Below are positions 12,783 to 15,268 of a DNA stretch of 15,268 nt, one piece after another. The position numbers were made by a program, and so were the translations under genes. The stretch's first letter is position 1. Each line of letters opens with the position of its first letter. Below the pieces are notes generated by a model. The model did not search any database, was not told the origin of the DNA, and worked only from the letters and a program-made list of their open reading frames with translations. This DNA comes from SAR324 cluster bacterium (lineage in GTDB: Bacteria; SAR324; NAC60-12), in assembly GCA_028822475.1 (NCBI GenBank), contig JAPKDT010000019.1:1-15268 (forward strand). Direction: 5' to 3'.

Positions 12783-14954
12783 ATGAACAGTGATCTTCCG
12801 GGCGTCAAGCCAGATTCTTCTAACGATTCAATTAATATTGAACGGATACAGGGAACGGATGGCATTCGTGGCCCTGTCCGTAGTATAGAAGATAGTACCT
12901 CCTCAAGTCCTCTTGCCGCTTTGTTGGATGAAGGTGTAATGACTGAAGAGTTTTTTGAGTTGTATACTTATGCCTATTGTCAGGAGTTGCTCGAAGCCAA
13001 TTTTGCATCTGCACTTGACCTCGTGGTAATCGGTTGGGATCCGCGGGATTTAAGTGGTCGTTTTAATGAATCCGCCGTGCGCGGAATCAGGAAGGCTGGA
13101 CTGACTGCTGTGGTTGTAGATATTTTACCGACTCCGGCGATATCACTTTATCTGCTACACGTTGGAGCCGCATGTGCTTTTGTCTTAACTGCGTCGCACA
13201 ATCCTGCAGACCAGAATGGAATCAAAATCTTTTTGGGACATTCCAATCTAAAATTATTTCCGGAAGATGATAAACGCCTGACCCGACGATGTCTCGGCTT
13301 AAATTATCAGGATCTGCTGAATGCCCCTTTACTTGGTGAACTCCGTAATGATCAGCATGCTGCCAGGATGTTGTTTTTAGATTTTATGGCGGATCGAAAT
13401 AATCACTGGTTGAGTAATAATACTTTAACCGGAATTACGATAATTGTTGATACGGCAAACGGGGCATTTTCTCAGATAATAGCGGAATTACTTAAAAATG
13501 TTGCTGCTGATTTTGTCATTACCAACTCTGATCCGGTCCTGGGTATTAACCTGTACTCCGGTGTTGCTGATCTTGAAGGAGTAGATTTTATTTCAGCGGA
13601 AGAAATAATGGAAGGTGTATTCGTTGGTTATGAAACATTAGCTCAGATGCTGAACAGCGGTCGTGAACAGCAGGAAAAATTACGAAACAGTTCAGACCTC
13701 GTGTTGGGTTTTGTTTTTGATGGTGACGGTGATCGCTGTTTCTTATTGAGTTATGATCCGTTTCAGGACAGGATTTTAGTGTTGGGCGGTGACGTACAGG
13801 CATTTATTCAGGCCAAGTATCTTCAGCAAAACAACAATTGCCCACAGCCGCCTTTATTTGTTAACACTGTCGAAAGTGATCTGGAAGTGGGGCGTGCGGT
13901 TCAGCAGGCTGGATTTGAAACGATGCAATGCGCGGTTGGTGACAAATGGATTTTGTGGCAGGCCTGTTTTTGTGACTGGCAGGCCAGGCAGGAATATTAT
14001 CTGCACAAAATTACTGCTCCGGAGTTCAAAAATTTGCTTGATCAAGCAAAATGTGCACTTGGACAGATGATCAAAAATTCAATGTTTGACGCTTTGTCTG
14101 CAACTAGAATTATAATGTCTCTGGAAAACTGGATAAGGGCAAACATGGGTGATGAACTGGTAATAAGCGCCTACAAATACGCATCTCAGCAGCGGAATAA
14201 TTATTTTACAATCGGCAGTGAAGAGTCCGGACATGTGATTACTTTAGCTAAAATAAGTTCCGGAGACGAAGTCACTTCGGTGTTTATCGGCAATGGCTTC
14301 AAATGCGCTTTAAACAGCCTGGCTGCGATTCTGGCTTTGCGTGTACCGAAAAATACAGCTGAGTTCTTTGCATGGTTAAAAAATCCTTATCCTTCAGGAT
14401 TTCAAAAAAGTCTTCCGGTTTATTATGTTGATAAATCTTTGCTGGATGAAGGCTCTGTGTTGCGCAAAGAGCTGAAAGAAATGTTGTTGTCTGAACTTAA
14501 ATGGACGAAAATGGAGGTTGAGATTGTGAAACGTGAGGAGGAGCCTGAAATGCTGTTGCTGAGAGTTTTAGAAAATGGACTTCCAGCGGCGGCGGTCTTT
14601 GTGAGGAATTCCGGAACAGAGGACAAACTGGCACTCTATCTGCGAGGCAGGGAGGATCTATCCGGACGTCTGGAAGCTCTCGCAGCAAAAATATATCCAT
14701 TCCTGCTGTCTTCATTTAAAAGCAAAACAAGCTTAATGGCCCAGGCCGAACGAATGGTTTTACTTTGTGTGAAAGATGGGGCAAAACAATTAAGCGATTT
14801 AAATCTTACAAATATCACTAATACTTCATCAGAGCGACTCTTTCACGAAATGAGCTCACGTCAAAAACTGATTCGAAAAAATGCTGAACTATGGAGTATC
14901 ACTGAATTGGGATTGAACTTCCTGAATAATTCTGAACGTTCAGAAAAAATTTAA
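12783..14954 (+). CDS. Enlarged phosphohexomutase (probable phosphoglucosamine/phosphomannomutase family)
   Basis: This is an alpha-D-phosphohexomutase, probably GlcN-6-P to GlcN-1-P given its neighbours. At 723 residues it far exceeds the usual ~450. All catalytic motifs are present in order: GTDGIRG (24-30), the phosphoserine loop TASHNP with S138, metal-binding FDGDGDR (312-318), the sugar-binding loop GSEESGHV (478-485), and the phosphate-binding RNSGTED (608-614). The extra length lies in three places: a ~20-residue N-terminal lead, about 70 residues inserted between VGDKW (385-389) and the sugar loop, and about 80 residues after the normal C-terminus (643-723). The C-terminal tail ends in a pattern, LWSITELGLNFL, that recalls winged-helix domains. 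EESGH in place of GlmM's EQSGH makes substrate preference uncertain. It follows glmS by 41 bp, with no clear ribosome-binding site. No symbol is given because GlmM versus ManB/Pgm cannot be decided. Confidence 0.85.
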   Translation: MNSDLPGVKPDSSNDSINIERIQGTDGIRGPVRSIEDSTSSSPLAALLDEGVMTEEFFELYTYAYCQELLEANFASALDLVVIGWDPRDLSGRFNESAVRGIRKAGLTAVVVDILPTPAISLYLLHVGAACAFVLTASHNPADQNGIKIFLGHSNLKLFPEDDKRLTRRCLGLNYQDLLNAPLLGELRNDQHAARMLFLDFMADRNNHWLSNNTLTGITIIVDTANGAFSQIIAELLKNVAADFVITNSDPVLGINLYSGVADLEGVDFISAEEIMEGVFVGYETLAQMLNSGREQQEKLRNSSDLVLGFVFDGDGDRCFLLSYDPFQDRILVLGGDVQAFIQAKYLQQNNNCPQPPLFVNTVESDLEVGRAVQQAGFETMQCAVGDKWILWQACFCDWQARQEYYLHKITAPEFKNLLDQAKCALGQMIKNSMFDALSATRIIMSLENWIRANMGDELVISAYKYASQQRNNYFTIGSEESGHVITLAKISSGDEVTSVFIGNGFKCALNSLAAILALRVPKNTAEFFAWLKNPYPSGFQKSLPVYYVDKSLLDEGSVLRKELKEMLLSELKWTKMEVEIVKREEEPEMLLLRVLENGLPAAAVFVRNSGTEDKLALYLRGREDLSGRLEALAAKIYPFLLSSFKSKTSLMAQAERMVLLCVKDGAKQLSDLNLTNITNTSSERLFHEMSSRQKLIRKNAELWSITELGLNFLNNSERSEKI

Positions 14955-15268
14955 ATCGCTAATTGAGGGTTAACATGGAGGATCGAAATGGTTAATGAGT
15001 TACTTAAAAGTATGCGGCCATGAAAAAGTTCCTAAAGGCGAGAGGGACTGGAAGTCTACGCATCAATCTGAACTAAAATTATGTATCTCAATTACTTAGC
15101 TGTTTCAAGTTTAGCTAAAACAAGTTTGCCGATATACAGTAAATCTACGTTTCCACTTTACGCAATTGGCAACAAGGGCGTCGAAAACCTAAGCACCAGT
15201 CAGTGTATTACTACAAATTGAAGATTTACATCATGAAGATGTGTTGGAAACATCAAAATAATAAATCC
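14955..15268. other. Right-end region without a convincing gene
   Basis: These 314 bp hold no gene I can support. A GGAGG (14977-14981) precedes clustered ATGs. The longest reading is 34 codons (14995-15099, starting MSYLKVCGHEKVPKGERDWK), with no recognisable family. Another ATG at 14988 gives 11 codons ending in an ATGA overlap with an 18-codon frame. Downstream are an imperfect 15-bp tandem repeat (15096-15125, units sharing TTAGCT and CAAGT) and nested short inverted repeats at 15223-15267. No tRNA, tmRNA or terminator with a T-run is seen. It may be the leader or remnant of something continuing beyond the window. Confidence 0.5.

Noticed and set aside
14931..14944. Perfect 14-bp palindrome TCTGAACGTTCAGA at the end of the mutase gene.
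   Set aside because: It lies within the coding sequence, is followed by A's rather than T's on the plus strand, and does not match the LexA layout found before recA. I could not support it as a terminator or operator.
14995..15099. 34-codon frame (MSYLKVCGHEK...) after the mutase gene.
   Set aside because: It overlaps competing short frames around one ribosome-binding site, matches no family I know, and is short enough to be chance. It is described in the region entry only.
1..15268. tmRNA near smpB, tRNAs, CRISPR arrays, insertion sequences or phage genes.
   Set aside because: I looked for typical tmRNA and tRNA ends, regularly spaced repeats, and transposase or integrase motifs, and found none.

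Overview
The window reads as ordinary, well-maintained chromosome from an AT-rich Gram-negative bacterium. The affinity looks proteobacterial: there is a CTG-N10-CAG LexA box in front of recA, a mnmH selenouridine gene, and a large exported TPR protein. I cannot place it more precisely. Every large gene is intact except the one cut by the left edge. I see no insertion sequence, phage gene, CRISPR array, tRNA or rRNA.

Left block (1-3344, minus strand): transcription runs uxs, cca, smpB, dprA. These are UDP-glucuronate decarboxylase (UDP-xylose supply), the tRNA CCA-adding enzyme, the trans-translation protein SmpB, and the N-terminal third of DprA, which is truncated by the window. Good -35/-10 candidates lie in front of uxs and smpB. 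A 525-bp divergent spacer (3345-3869) separates this block from recA and holds the uxs promoter, a recA promoter candidate and a LexA box.

Centre (3870-8737, plus strand): recA overlaps mnmH (tRNA 2-selenouridine synthase) by ATGA. A 45-bp gap then leads to an 891-residue secreted tetratricopeptide-repeat protein of unknown function. The 220-bp spacer after it contains a full match to the bacterial centromere site parS (TGTTCCACGTGAAACA), ending 8 bp before the cytidylate kinase start codon.

Right block (8958-14954, plus strand): cmk is followed at short gaps (49, 39 and 41 bp) by a GlmU-like nucleotidyltransferase/left-handed beta-helix protein, GlmS, and a 723-residue phosphohexomutase. 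Together the last three form a complete candidate route from fructose-6-phosphate to a UDP-amino sugar. The flavour is archaeal-like rather than that of the usual bacterial glmU/glmM. The GlmU-like protein carries substitutions in its signature loop and probably in the acetyltransferase site. The mutase is enlarged by an internal insert and a C-terminal extension. This trio, the parS site and the recA-mnmH pairing are the most interesting features. The last 314 bp (14955-15268) hold no convincing gene.
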